15,965 nucleotides of DNA from an uncultured Collinsella sp. (GCA_958407995.1 CATYJU010000045.1:1-15965), one strand, 5' to 3'; positions 1-7,506 are shown, counted from the stretch's first letter. The notes: generated by a model from the letters alone, not told the origin. Made by a program: numbers and translations.

Positions 1-112
1 TGAAACGAGGCGGCATTGACCTTCTGGTCATGCCGCCGAAGTTGAAAGGCAGATTGCCGCCCTGGCGGGCTTGCAGCGTCAAGTGGTTACGGCGTTTGGT
101 AAAACGCCGTAA
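1..112 (+). other. Possible 3' end of an upstream gene, frame unclear
   Basis: Two plus-strand frames stay open toward the next gene. One is open from the window edge to a TAA at 114-116. It begins KRGGIDLLVMPPKLKG and ends in a basic tail. The other is open from 20 to a TAA at 110-112 and reads like a normal protein end (AAEVERQIAALAGLQRQV, then VTAFGKTP). I recognise neither. The first half of one and the second half of the other look most protein-like, so a frameshifted gene tail is possible, but 112 bases cannot settle it. A bulged 12-bp hairpin lies inside (9-21 with 26-37). Confidence 0.25.
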
Positions 113-113
113 C
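86..113. terminator. Perfect 12-bp hairpin at a convergent gene boundary
   Basis: GTTACGGCGTTT (86-97) pairs perfectly with AAACGCCGTAAC (102-113) across a GGTA tetraloop. It touches the TAG stop of the minus-strand hydrolase (113-115) and overlaps a plus-strand TAA (110-112). Neither side has a good U-tract, so it is a terminator-like or transcript-stabilising hairpin rather than a textbook terminator. Confidence 0.5.
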
Positions 114-1015
114 TAAAACCCGTGGCGCTCCAGGAAGCGGAAGGCTAGGCGGATCCAGGGACGGACCGCCACCTGCTTGTCCTCGTTGTCGACCGCGGTG
201 TTGGCGTTGCCGAGCGAAAGGCCGTGACCACCCTGGTCGAAGACGTGCATCTCGCATGCAACGCCCTCCTCGGCCATGCGCTGCGCAAACGGGTAGACCT
301 GCGCGATCGGCGCCGTCTTGTCGTCGGACACGCCCCACACAAAGGTCGGCGGCATCTGACGCGAAACATGCGTGGTGGGGCAGATATCGGCCAAATGCTC
401 GTCAGTTGCCTCGCCACCCGTCACCATCGACAGGTAGTCGTTGAGCAAATCGCGCCCCGTCTTGCCGCCCGTCTTGGGCACGCGCAAGTCAATGCGCGGA
501 TCGCGCGTCTGCATGTCGCGCACATAGGCAAAGTCGAGCAGCGGATAGCCCAGCACCACGGCATCGGGACGAATGTCGTCCGGACGTGCCCCGGCAAGTG
601 CCGCGAAGGGGCCGGTCTTCCACTGCGTTGCCAGCGAGGCACAGATCATGCCGCCCGCCGAGAATCCCACGACGCACACGCGCTTAGGATCGACATGCCA
701 CTCGTCGGCGTTGGCGCGCACCGTGGCGACCATCTTGGCAAGATCTGCCTGGGGGTGCGGAAAGCTCACGTCACCCGTAGAGCTCGTGACATAGTTGAGC
801 ACAAAGGCCTGGTAACCGTGATCCAAAAATGCAAACGCCACCGGGTCCTGCTCGTGCGGAGCGATATGTGTAAACCCGCCTCCGCCGCAGATGATCACCG
901 CGGGGCGGCGGCCATTCGGTTTATCGGGCAGCGGCTCGGCACCCAAATACGTAAACGTCGCCGGATAATCCTCGGTCGGCTCCTCGCCCCACAGCGCATG
1001 GTTCTCGACAATCAT
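113..1015 (-). CDS. Alpha/beta hydrolase, esterase/acetyl-esterase type
   Basis: A 300-residue cytoplasmic alpha/beta-hydrolase with no signal peptide. The oxyanion-hole region is ICGGGGFTH (residues 42-50). The nucleophile elbow is GFSAGG, with Ser119 as the predicted nucleophile. The acid is Asp231 or Asp232 in VSDDKTAP and the base is His264 in GGHGLS. The family resembles BD-FAE / acetyl-xylan-esterase-like hydrolases that remove acyl groups from carbohydrates or small esters; the substrate is not visible. The frame runs open further upstream, but the ATG at 1013-1015 has AAGGGAG about 6 nt before it and begins just ahead of the conserved fold, so I chose it. It stands alone and diverges from the PTS gene. 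Family confidence is high, substrate unknown. Confidence 0.85.
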   Translation of the reverse strand: MIVENHALWGEEPTEDYPATFTYLGAEPLPDKPNGRRPAVIICGGGGFTHIAPHEQDPVAFAFLDHGYQAFVLNYVTSSTGDVSFPHPQADLAKMVATVRANADEWHVDPKRVCVVGFSAGGMICASLATQWKTGPFAALAGARPDDIRPDAVVLGYPLLDFAYVRDMQTRDPRIDLRVPKTGGKTGRDLLNDYLSMVTGGEATDEHLADICPTTHVSRQMPPTFVWGVSDDKTAPIAQVYPFAQRMAEEGVACEMHVFDQGGHGLSLGNANTAVDNEDKQVAVRPWIRLAFRFLERHGF

Positions 1016-1141
1016 ATGTGCTCCCTTCGCGCAAATTATGCGCCCTTGTTTTTCGCCTTCAAGCGTACCCCACTTGAACCCGTGGCGCAGAAACACTCCG
1101 GCAATAAGTTTCCCTTCAACTGATATATCACATAATCCCAG

Positions 1142-1170
1142 TTCAGAGGTATCGTTGAGCAGCGTAGAAT
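1142..1170 (+). promoter_or_regulatory. Candidate promoter of the EIIA gene
   Basis: TTCAGA (1142-1147), a 17-nt spacer and TAGAAT (1165-1170) resemble a sigma-A promoter. The predicted start near 1177 would give a leader of about 80 nt that contains the palindrome at 1202-1211. Confidence 0.45.
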
Positions 1171-1201
1171 AGGGGCGTTGACCAAGCCGCGAAACACATG
1201 T

Positions 1202-1211
1202 GAAACGTTTC
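1202..1211. promoter_or_regulatory. LacI-type palindrome ahead of the EIIA gene
   Basis: GAAACGTTTC is a perfect 10-bp palindrome with a central CG, the form typical of LacI/CcpA-family operators. It lies 47 bp before the EIIA start and downstream of the candidate -10, where a bound repressor could block transcription. The regulator is not in this window. Confidence 0.4.
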
Positions 1212-1258
1212 CGGCAAACCAAACGCGCGATATGCGCCTATTTAAGTTGGAGGCAACT

Positions 1259-1822
1259 ATGGGTCTGCTCGATTCGCTTAAGTCCACCTTCACCTCGACC
1301 GGCGAGGCGTCCGTTCCGCCCGCAGCAAGCTTCGCCACCCGCGAAGGCGTCATCTATGCCCCCGTCAACGGCGTGCTCGTCAACCTGGACGAGGTTCCCG
1401 ACGAGACGATCGCCTCGGGCATGCTTGGCCAGGGCTATGGCATCGAGCCCATTACCGGCACCATCTATGCGCCCGCCAACGGCCGCATCGGCGCCACCAC
1501 TGTCACCAACCACTCCATTGGCATGATCACCGAGGACGGTCTTCGCGTGTTCATCCATGTTGGCCTGGGCACCGTGGAAATGAACGGCAAGGGTTTTGCC
1601 CGCTTTGTCGAGATGGGCGATGTGGTCAAGGCAGGCCAGCCGCTCATCAGCTTCGACCGCGAGGCCATTAAGGCCGCTGGTCACGAGGACATCGTGACCG
1701 TCATCGTCTCCGAGCTCGATCGTCTTAAGAGCATCGACCATGTCGGCGAATCTGGAACGCTTATCGGCGGCAACCCGCTCGTCAAGCTGGGCGACCCGCT
1801 GCTGGTAGCCAAGACCAAGTAG
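1259..1822 (+). CDS. crr: PTS glucose-type EIIA component (stand-alone)
   Basis: A 187-residue EIIA of the glucose/N-acetylglucosamine superfamily. It accepts phosphate from HPr and passes it to an EIIB domain of a sugar permease; it may also act as a regulator, as EIIA-Glc does elsewhere. The phosphorylated histidine is His100 in FIHVGLGTVEMNGKGF, and the partner histidine is His85 in TNHSIGM. The core starts around residue 30 (GVIYAPVNG) and the C-terminal part GNPLVKLGDPL is typical. The ATG at 1259 has GGAGG at 1249-1253. In-frame codons upstream lack a ribosome-binding site. No EIIB or EIIC gene is adjacent, so the partner permease is encoded elsewhere. The symbol is used by family similarity. 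Confidence 0.9.
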   Translation: MGLLDSLKSTFTSTGEASVPPAASFATREGVIYAPVNGVLVNLDEVPDETIASGMLGQGYGIEPITGTIYAPANGRIGATTVTNHSIGMITEDGLRVFIHVGLGTVEMNGKGFARFVEMGDVVKAGQPLISFDREAIKAAGHEDIVTVIVSELDRLKSIDHVGESGTLIGGNPLVKLGDPLLVAKTK

Positions 1823-1860
1823 CCAGGCCCCGCGCCATACAGCCAAAAGGCACCTCGTCA

Positions 1861-1893
1861 AGCGCCCGCGACCATTTGGCCGCGGGCGCTTTT
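1861..1893 (+). terminator. Rho-independent terminator of the EIIA gene
   Basis: AGCGCCCGCG (1861-1870) pairs perfectly with CGCGGGCGCT (1881-1890). A short T-run (TTTCGTTT) follows. Confidence 0.85.
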
Positions 1894-1948
1894 CGTTTGA
1901 AAAACCATCCCGCCAATGCCTTATCTGTATAGCCCAAATGAGCCGAGC

Positions 1949-1957
1949 TGCTAGAAT
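1949..1957 (+). promoter_or_regulatory. Candidate extended -10 for asnS
   Basis: TGCTAGAAT is an extended -10 element (TGn plus TAGAAT) placed about 47 bp before the asnS start. No convincing -35 is visible, which is tolerated with an extended -10. Confidence 0.35.
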
Positions 1958-2003
1958 ATCGAACTGTATGGATAACTATCATTCAACCGTTATGGGAGGA
2001 TAC

Positions 2004-3407
2004 GTGAACCGCACCAAAATCGCGCAGCTCTATGCCGATGCCGAGTCGCTCGGCGGCCAGACCGTCACCGTCGCCGGCTGGGTCAAGTCCGTCCGCGACA
2101 TGAAGAACTTTGGCTTTGTTACGCTCAACGACGGCAGCTGCTTCCGCGACCTGCAGGTCGTCATGAACCGCGAGGCACTCGACAACTACGACGAGATCGC
2201 ACATCAAAACGTCTCGGCCGCACTCATTTGCACCGGCACCGTCAAACTGACCCCCGATGCACCCCAGCCTTTCGAGCTTTCTGCCACTTCCATCGAGGTC
2301 GAGGGCACGAGCGCCCCGGATTACCCGCTGCAGAAGAAGCGCGCAACCGTCGAGTTCCTGCGCACCCAGCAGCACCTGCGCCCGCGCACCAACCTGTTCC
2401 GCGCCGTGTTCCGCATCCGCTCTGTCGCGGCCGCCGCCATCCACCGCTTCTTCCAGGAGCAGGGTTTTGTCTACGTCAACACCCCCATCATCACCACGAG
2501 CGACTGCGAAGGCGCCGGCGAGATGTTCCGCGTGACCACGCTCGACCCCAAAAATCCGCCCCTCACCGAGTCCGGCGAGGTCGACTGGAGTCAGGACTTC
2601 TTTGGCAAGCATGCAAGCCTCACCGTGTCCGGCCAGCTCAATGCCGAGAACTTTGCCATGGCCTTTGGCGACGTGTACACCTTTGGCCCCACCTTCCGCG
2701 CCGAAAACTCCAACACCACGCGCCACGCCGCCGAGTTTTGGATGATCGAGCCCGAGATGGCCTTCGCCGACCTCAACGACTACATGGACAACGCCGAGGC
2801 CATGCTCAAGTACGTCCTTAAGGACGTTATGGCCACCTGCCCCGACGAGCTCAATATGCTCAACAAGTTTGTGGACAAGGGTCTGCTCGAGCGCCTGGAC
2901 CATGTCGCCAACTCCGACTTTGCCCGCGTTACCTACACCGAGGCCGTCGAAATCCTGGAGCAGGCCGTCGCCGCTGGTCACAAGTTTGACTATCCCGTGA
3001 GCTGGGGCATCGACCTGCAAACCGAGCACGAGCGTTTCCTGACCGAGGAACACTTTAAGCGCCCGACCTTCGTGACCGACTACCCGGCCGAGATCAAGGC
3101 GTTCTACATGCGCATGAACGAGGACGGCAAGACCGTCGCCGCCGCCGACTGCCTGGTGCCGGGCATCGGCGAGATCATCGGTGGCTCCCAGCGCGAGGAG
3201 CGCCTGGATCTGCTCGAGGCCCGCATCAAGGACCTGGGTATGAATCCCGAGCAGTACAAGTACTACCTTGACCTGCGCCGCTACGGTTCCTGCAAGCACG
3301 CCGGCTATGGTCTGGGCTTCGAGCGCTTGGTCATGTATCTGACCGGCGTGGGCAACATCCGCGACGTCCTGCCGCACCCGCGCACCGTGGGCAACGCCGA
3401 CTTCTAA
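2004..3407 (+). CDS. asnS: Asparaginyl-tRNA synthetase
   Basis: A class IIb aminoacyl-tRNA synthetase of 467 residues, close to the 466 of E. coli AsnS. It charges tRNA-Asn with asparagine in the cytoplasm. An N-terminal OB-fold anticodon-binding domain spans roughly residues 20-105 (VTVAGWVKSVRDMKNFGFV). Class II motif 2 is TFGPTFRAENSNTTRHAAEF with Arg232. Motif 3 is GLGFERL (436-442), and the C-terminus VLPHPRTVGNADF is AsnRS-like. The GTG at 2004 has GGGAGG directly upstream (1994-1999, 4-nt gap). ATGs at 1968 and 1992 lack a site and would add residues not typical of the family. AsnRS rather than AspRS is chosen from the AENSNT motif 2 signature and the length. Confidence 0.96.
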   Translation: MNRTKIAQLYADAESLGGQTVTVAGWVKSVRDMKNFGFVTLNDGSCFRDLQVVMNREALDNYDEIAHQNVSAALICTGTVKLTPDAPQPFELSATSIEVEGTSAPDYPLQKKRATVEFLRTQQHLRPRTNLFRAVFRIRSVAAAAIHRFFQEQGFVYVNTPIITTSDCEGAGEMFRVTTLDPKNPPLTESGEVDWSQDFFGKHASLTVSGQLNAENFAMAFGDVYTFGPTFRAENSNTTRHAAEFWMIEPEMAFADLNDYMDNAEAMLKYVLKDVMATCPDELNMLNKFVDKGLLERLDHVANSDFARVTYTEAVEILEQAVAAGHKFDYPVSWGIDLQTEHERFLTEEHFKRPTFVTDYPAEIKAFYMRMNEDGKTVAAADCLVPGIGEIIGGSQREERLDLLEARIKDLGMNPEQYKYYLDLRRYGSCKHAGYGLGFERLVMYLTGVGNIRDVLPHPRTVGNADF

Positions 3408-3454
3408 TCGTCGGACGCTAGCTCGCGTCGCCACACGCCAACGCTCATCGCACA

Positions 3455-3489
3455 AGCGCCTCTCGACATCGGTCGAGAGGCGCTTTTTT
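3455..3489 (+). terminator. Strong rho-independent terminator of asnS
   Basis: AGCGCCTCTCGAC (3455-3467) pairs perfectly over 13 bp with GTCGAGAGGCGCT (3472-3484) around an ATCG tetraloop. A T-run to 3489 follows. Confidence 0.95.
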
Positions 3490-3610
3490 CAACAGCATCC
3501 GTCAAGCTTTTGGCAAGTTTTTGGTCAGTTGAGCAGGGCTGTTGAAAACTCGACCCGCCGTTTGCCGACGACTACCGACCGCCCAGAGCGCCCTGCGCCC
3601 CTGGGAAAGC

Positions 3611-3661
3611 CCCACGTCCTAGGCTCCATACCGTCGCCACCCAAAACGGAAAGGACGTGGG
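3611..3661 (+). promoter_or_regulatory. Inverted repeat enclosing the regulator's ribosome-binding site
   Basis: CCCACGTCCT (3611-3620) is the exact reverse complement of AGGACGTGGG (3652-3661). The right arm contains the AGGA Shine-Dalgarno and lies just before the ATG at 3666. It could be an RNA hairpin hiding the ribosome-binding site or a DNA operator for autoregulation. Confidence 0.5.
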
Positions 3662-3665
3662 CACG

Positions 3666-4451
3666 ATGACCGAAGCCGCTGTTGAAACCTACGACACCAC
3701 GACTAGAGGCGCCGCCTCGATGGCGGCCTATCGCGCCGTTCGCATCCTGCAACTATTAAGCGAAAACACCGGCGAAGACAAGGCCATGCTTTCCGATGAG
3801 CTGATCCGGCGCCTCGCCCATCCCGACGACCCCGCCCGCATGCCCATCTCGGCGGCGCGGCGCAGCATCTACACCGCCATCTCCGCGCTTCGCCATGCCG
3901 GATACGAAATTGAGTACAAACGCGGCGTGGGCTACAAACTTCTTACCCGCCCGCTCACCGATGAAGAGATCATCCGGCTCCACGGTATGGTCATGCGCAA
4001 CCGCTCCACGCCTATCGCTATCCGCAAGAGCATGGCGCAGCACTTAGTTGCCATGGCGAGTGCCGACGTTCGCGGCTACCTCGATACACCCGAACCCGTT
4101 CCGAGCGCAGGCAGCAAGGCTACCAAGGCAACACGCACGCCCATCAAGCGCATCGACACGTGCGAGCTCGTCGAGCAGGCCATCGACCACGGAACCACGG
4201 TGAGTTTTGATATTTCGAGCGTTACGACGCGTGGCGAAACCGAAGCAGCACGGATGACGCTGCGTCCCTTTGCCATCAGGCAGCGCGATGGCATCTCGTA
4301 TCTGCTGGGAACGGTCTACGACGCCCGAGGCGCCGATGACACGTTGCGTACCGTAGAGATTGGCCGAATGAGAAACGTCACCACACGTCTCCTCGACGGC
4401 AAGAAGCTCTTCGCCGCCCTAGACGAGGACGACGCCTCCTCCGCCGCATAA
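3666..4451 (+). CDS. WYL-domain transcriptional regulator
   Basis: A 261-residue predicted DNA-binding regulator. Residues 23-92 form a winged-helix HTH (RILQLLSEN, then RRSIYTAISALRHAGYEI and GVGYKL). A linker follows with the motif RPLTDEEIIRL that typically joins HTH and WYL domains. The C-terminal WYL-like domain is at about 166-240 (LRPFAIRQRDGISYLLGTVY, then RTVEIGRMRNV). The name-giving triad reads SYL at 211-213. WYL domains commonly sense nucleotides or other ligands; this one's ligand is unknown. The ATG at 3666 is preferred: a GTG at 3657 is only 1 nt from the AAGGA, whereas the ATG is 10 nt away. It lies alone between asnS and the ABC operon, so the operon is a plausible target, but nothing shows that directly. 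Confidence 0.8.
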   Translation: MTEAAVETYDTTTRGAASMAAYRAVRILQLLSENTGEDKAMLSDELIRRLAHPDDPARMPISAARRSIYTAISALRHAGYEIEYKRGVGYKLLTRPLTDEEIIRLHGMVMRNRSTPIAIRKSMAQHLVAMASADVRGYLDTPEPVPSAGSKATKATRTPIKRIDTCELVEQAIDHGTTVSFDISSVTTRGETEAARMTLRPFAIRQRDGISYLLGTVYDARGADDTLRTVEIGRMRNVTTRLLDGKKLFAALDEDDASSAA

Positions 4452-4520
4452 GACCCTCCGCCGCCCATTCGACTACCCGCACCGCCCATCCGATTCTGTA
4501 TTAAAAAACCCGCCAGGCTG

Positions 4521-4548
4521 TTGTAAAAATGGACATCAGCGCTACTAT
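4521..4548 (+). promoter_or_regulatory. Promoter of the ABC transporter operon
   Basis: TTGTAA (4521-4526), a 16-nt spacer and TACTAT (4543-4548) match a sigma-A promoter. The transcript would start near 4555, giving a leader of about 57 nt. Confidence 0.6.
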
Positions 4549-4557
4549 AGTTCCACT

Positions 4558-4576
4558 TGCACTTTGTCCCAGTGCA
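4558..4576 (+). promoter_or_regulatory. Inverted repeat at the operon's transcription start
   Basis: TGCACT (4558-4563) and AGTGCA (4571-4576) form an inverted repeat with a 7-nt spacer right at the predicted transcript start. This suits a repressor operator or a short leader hairpin. Confidence 0.35.
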
Positions 4577-4611
4577 GTGTTTCCAGCCATTTTTATACTG
4601 GGGGTAATGAT

Positions 4612-5592
4612 ATGAAGGACATCACCATCAGCCGCAGGAGCCTTCTGGTCTCCGCCGGCCTGCTCGCGCTCGCCCCGCTCGCCGGGTGCGGCGGCAACTC
4701 TGGTTCCGGCTCTGCTGCCGCCGGTTCCGACTACACCATCGGCGTTCTGCAGCTCACCGAGCACTCCGCACTCGATGCCGCCAACGACGGCTTTGTCAAG
4801 GCCATCAAGGAGAGCGGCCTTAAGGTCAAAATCGACCAGAAGAACGCCCAGAACGACCAGTCCACGTGTAAGTCCATTGCCGACAAGTTTGTGGGCGACA
4901 ACGTCAACCTGATTTATGCCATCGCCACGCCCGCCGCGCAGGCTGCCGCCGGCGCCACGGCCGATATCCCCATCGTGGGCTGCGCCATCACCGACTACGC
5001 CGCCTCCGGCCTGGTCCAGGACAACGACAAGCCCGGCACCAACGTCACGGGCGCTTCCGACCTCACCCCGGTCGCCGAGCAGCTCGAGATGATGCAGAAG
5101 GTCCTGCCCGACGTTAAAAAGGTCGGCCTGCTCTACTGCACCGCCGAGTCCAACTCCGACGTCCAGATCAAGGCCGCCAAGAAGGAGCTCGACAAGCTGG
5201 GCCTCGAGTACACCGATTTCACCGTCTCGAGCTCCAACGAGATTCAGTCCGTCGTCGAGTCTGCCGTGGGCAAGGTCGACGCGCTGTACTCCCCCACCGA
5301 CAACACCATCGCCGCGGGCGCCTCGCAGGTGGGCCAGATCTGCAAGGAGAACAAGCTTCCCTTCGTGACTGGCGAGGAGGGCATGTGCATGGCCGGCGGC
5401 CTGTTCACCCTCTCCATCAATTACGAGGATCTGGGCTACGCCGCGGGCGAGATGGCCGTCAAGATTCTGAAGGGCGAGGCCAAGCCCGAGGATATGCCGA
5501 TCAAGCACCTCTCGAGCAAGGACCTGGTCGTCGTCAAGAACGACGAAATGGCCGAGGCCCTGGGCATCGACCTTTCCGCTCTGGACGCGTAA
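4612..5592 (+). CDS. ABC importer substrate-binding lipoprotein (ABC_sub_bind / TrpX-like)
   Basis: A 326-residue solute-binding lipoprotein. The leader has a twin arginine (SRRSLL, Arg8-Arg9), a hydrophobic core and the lipobox LAGC, so Cys26 is the predicted lipidated residue on the outer face of the membrane. A Gly/Ser/Ala linker follows. The mature part begins YTIGVLQLTEHSALDAANDG, characteristic of the ABC_sub_bind family. It continues with a Rossmann-like periplasmic-binding fold (LIYAIATPAAQAA, PIVGCAITDY, VKKVGLLYC). Characterised relatives bind tryptophan or tyrosine, but the family is broad and the ligand is not provable here. GGGGGT at 4600-4605 supports the ATG at 4612. It is first in an operon with the permease and ATPase. 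Confidence 0.88.
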   Translation: MKDITISRRSLLVSAGLLALAPLAGCGGNSGSGSAAAGSDYTIGVLQLTEHSALDAANDGFVKAIKESGLKVKIDQKNAQNDQSTCKSIADKFVGDNVNLIYAIATPAAQAAAGATADIPIVGCAITDYAASGLVQDNDKPGTNVTGASDLTPVAEQLEMMQKVLPDVKKVGLLYCTAESNSDVQIKAAKKELDKLGLEYTDFTVSSSNEIQSVVESAVGKVDALYSPTDNTIAAGASQVGQICKENKLPFVTGEEGMCMAGGLFTLSINYEDLGYAAGEMAVKILKGEAKPEDMPIKHLSSKDLVVVKNDEMAEALGIDLSALDA

Positions 5593-5659
5593 TGCTATAC
5601 GCGGCATGCGTCTAGAGCCCGTGCTCGCGCTTTAGCCGCGTTATTCAATATCTGAGCCA

Positions 5660-5700
5660 CAGGGGCGGGCGCTGTAGACCGGCGTCCGCCCTGCTTGTTT
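5660..5700 (+). terminator. Intercistronic hairpin, partial terminator or 3' stabiliser
   Basis: CAGGGGCGGGCGC (5660-5672) pairs with GCGTCCGCCCTG (5682-5693) with one bulge and one G-U pair, then CTTGTTT. It sits between the binding-protein and permease genes, where leaky termination or RNA stabilisation commonly raises binding-protein level over the membrane parts. Confidence 0.6.
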
Positions 5701-5795
5701 CAGGTAAAACAAAACGTCTGTCCGTAACTCTTCTATGCATTGTTACCGCTATTATGGTGAATCACGTGTCCACCCTATCCTAGGAGGTATGAAGC

Positions 5796-6719
5796 ATGCT
5801 CATTGCATTGCAGGGCGCCGTTTCGCAGGGCGTCCTCTGGGGCATTATGGTGCTTGGCGTGTTTATCACGTTCCGCCTGCTCGACATTCCCGATATGACC
5901 TGCGACGGCAGCTTTGCCCTCGGCGGCTGCGTCTGCGCTGTGCTCATCGTCAATAACAACGTCGACCCGCTGTTCGCCGTGCTGGCCGGTATGTGCGCCG
6001 GCGCCATCGCGGGCGCCGTCACGGGCATTTTGACCACCGTCTTTGAGATTCCTGCGATCCTCGCCGGAATCCTCACCCAGATCAGCCTGTGGTCCATCAA
6101 CCTGCGCATCATGGGCAAGTCCAATACGCCCATTCTTGCCAAAGGCACCGTGTTCTCGGCCGTCAGCAATATGACCGGTCTGCCGCAGTCCACCGTTGCC
6201 ATCATCTTGGGCATCCTGCTCGCCGTGGCTATCGTTGCCATCCTGTATTGGTTCTTTGGCACCGAGATCGGCTCGGCGCTGCGAGCCACCGGCAACAACG
6301 AGTACATGATCCGCGCTCTGGGCGTCAACACCAACTCCACCAAGATGATCGCCCTCGTGCTCTCCAACGCCCTCATCGGCCTTTCGGGCGCGCTCATCTG
6401 CCAGAGCCAAAAGTATGCCGACATTGGTATGGGCACCGGTGCCATCGTTATCGGTCTTGCCGCCATTGTTATCGGCGAGGTGCTCGGCCGTCTGCTTCCC
6501 GGCGGCCTCACGCAGTTTAGCGTCCGTCTTGCCTCCGCCGTCTTTGGCTCCGTGGTGTACTTCCTTATCCGCGCCATCGTGCTGCAGTTGGGCATGGACG
6601 CCAACGACATGAAGCTGCTCTCCGCCGTGATTGTCGCTGTGGCCCTGTGCGTGCCCGTGGTTTGGGAGCGCTATAAGCTCCGCAGCTCCTACACGAAGGG
6701 GGATGAGGCAGATGCTTAA
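5796..6719 (+). CDS. ABC transporter permease, BPD_transp_2 / TrpY-like
   Basis: A 307-residue integral membrane protein with about eight or nine hydrophobic segments (for example 14-28, 58-81, 134-153, 184-203, 213-230, 246-267, 275-290). It is the translocation subunit of the importer. The cytoplasmic coupling loop toward the ATPase is probably GTEIGSALRATGNNEYMIRA (155-174), matching the RATGxN pattern of branched-chain-type permeases. AGGAGGT at 5782-5788 is 8 nt before the ATG. The last 8 nt overlap the ATPase gene, implying translational coupling. The pairing with an ABC_sub_bind lipoprotein marks it as part of a TrpXYZ-like system. Confidence 0.9.
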   Translation: MLIALQGAVSQGVLWGIMVLGVFITFRLLDIPDMTCDGSFALGGCVCAVLIVNNNVDPLFAVLAGMCAGAIAGAVTGILTTVFEIPAILAGILTQISLWSINLRIMGKSNTPILAKGTVFSAVSNMTGLPQSTVAIILGILLAVAIVAILYWFFGTEIGSALRATGNNEYMIRALGVNTNSTKMIALVLSNALIGLSGALICQSQKYADIGMGTGAIVIGLAAIVIGEVLGRLLPGGLTQFSVRLASAVFGSVVYFLIRAIVLQLGMDANDMKLLSAVIVAVALCVPVVWERYKLRSSYTKGDEADA

Positions 6720-7506
6720 GCTCTCGCACGTCAAGAAGACCTTTAACAAGGGCACCGTCACCGAGAAGCGCGCGCTCACCGGCGTCGACCTCACCCTAAA
6801 TGACGGCGACTTTGTAACCGTGATCGGCGGCAACGGCGCCGGCAAGTCCACGCTGCTCAACATGATCGCCGGCGTGTACCCGCTCGATTCGGGCGTTATT
6901 GAGCTCGACGGCACCGACATCTCGCGCCTGAGCGAGTCGCAGCGCGCCAAGTACCTAGGCCGCGTGTTTCAGGACCCCATGCGCGGTACCGCTGCCGACA
7001 TGCAGATCGCCGAGAACCTGGCCCTCGCCAAGCGTCGCGGCCAGCGTCGCGGCCTTTCGTGGGGCGTCACCAAGGCCGAGAAAGATGAGTACGTCGAGCT
7101 GCTCAAGCGCCTGGACCTTGGTCTGGACACGCGTCTCAACGCCAAGGTCGGCCTGCTCTCGGGTGGCCAGCGCCAGGCACTCACCCTGCTGATGGCCACG
7201 CTCACCAGGCCGCGCCTGCTGCTGCTCGACGAGCACACCGCGGCCCTCGACCCCAAGACGGCCTCTAAGGTGCTCAACCTGACCGAGGAGATCGTCGACG
7301 AGAACCACCTGACCACGCTCATGGTCACGCACAACATGAACGACGCCATCCGTCTGGGCAACCGTCTGATCATGATGCACGAGGGCCATGTGATCTACGA
7401 CGTGGCGGGCGATGAGAAGAAGTCGCTCACCGTGGCCGACCTGCTGCAGAAATTCGAGGAGGTCTCGGGCAGCGAGCTCGCCAACGACCGCATGCTGCTA
7501 AGCTAA
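6712..7506 (+). CDS. ABC transporter ATP-binding protein
   Basis: A 264-residue ATPase subunit that powers the importer on the cytoplasmic side. Walker A is GGNGAGKST (39-47), the Q-loop Gln is in VFQDPM (Gln87) and the signature is LSGGQ (about 149-153). Walker B is LLLLDEHTA (169-177) with catalytic Glu174, and the H-loop is THN (His207). All key residues are present. The ATG at 6712 overlaps the permease stop. An ATG at 6703 sits immediately after the purine-rich AAGGGGG and is less likely. It ends inside the terminator at 7505-7543, closing the three-gene operon. Confidence 0.93.
   Translation: MLKLSHVKKTFNKGTVTEKRALTGVDLTLNDGDFVTVIGGNGAGKSTLLNMIAGVYPLDSGVIELDGTDISRLSESQRAKYLGRVFQDPMRGTAADMQIAENLALAKRRGQRRGLSWGVTKAEKDEYVELLKRLDLGLDTRLNAKVGLLSGGQRQALTLLMATLTRPRLLLLDEHTAALDPKTASKVLNLTEEIVDENHLTTLMVTHNMNDAIRLGNRLIMMHEGHVIYDVAGDEKKSLTVADLLQKFEEVSGSELANDRMLLS

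Noticed and set aside
1016..1222. N-terminal extension of the alpha/beta hydrolase to 369 residues
   Set aside because: The added residues do not belong to the fold, and the internal ATG at 1013-1015 has a good AAGGGAG site.
1983..3455. A 490-codon minus-strand frame over asnS
   Set aside because: asnS is unmistakable on the plus strand; the antisense translation is Val/Gly/Leu/His-rich with no motifs.
4452..4611. A T-box or other riboswitch before the binding-protein gene
   Set aside because: No T-box sequence or antiterminator is visible, and the predicted leader is too short.
5775..6950. Long minus-strand frames over the permease
   Set aside because: The plus-strand permease has membrane helices, a coupling loop and a ribosome-binding site. 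The antisense products are low-complexity.
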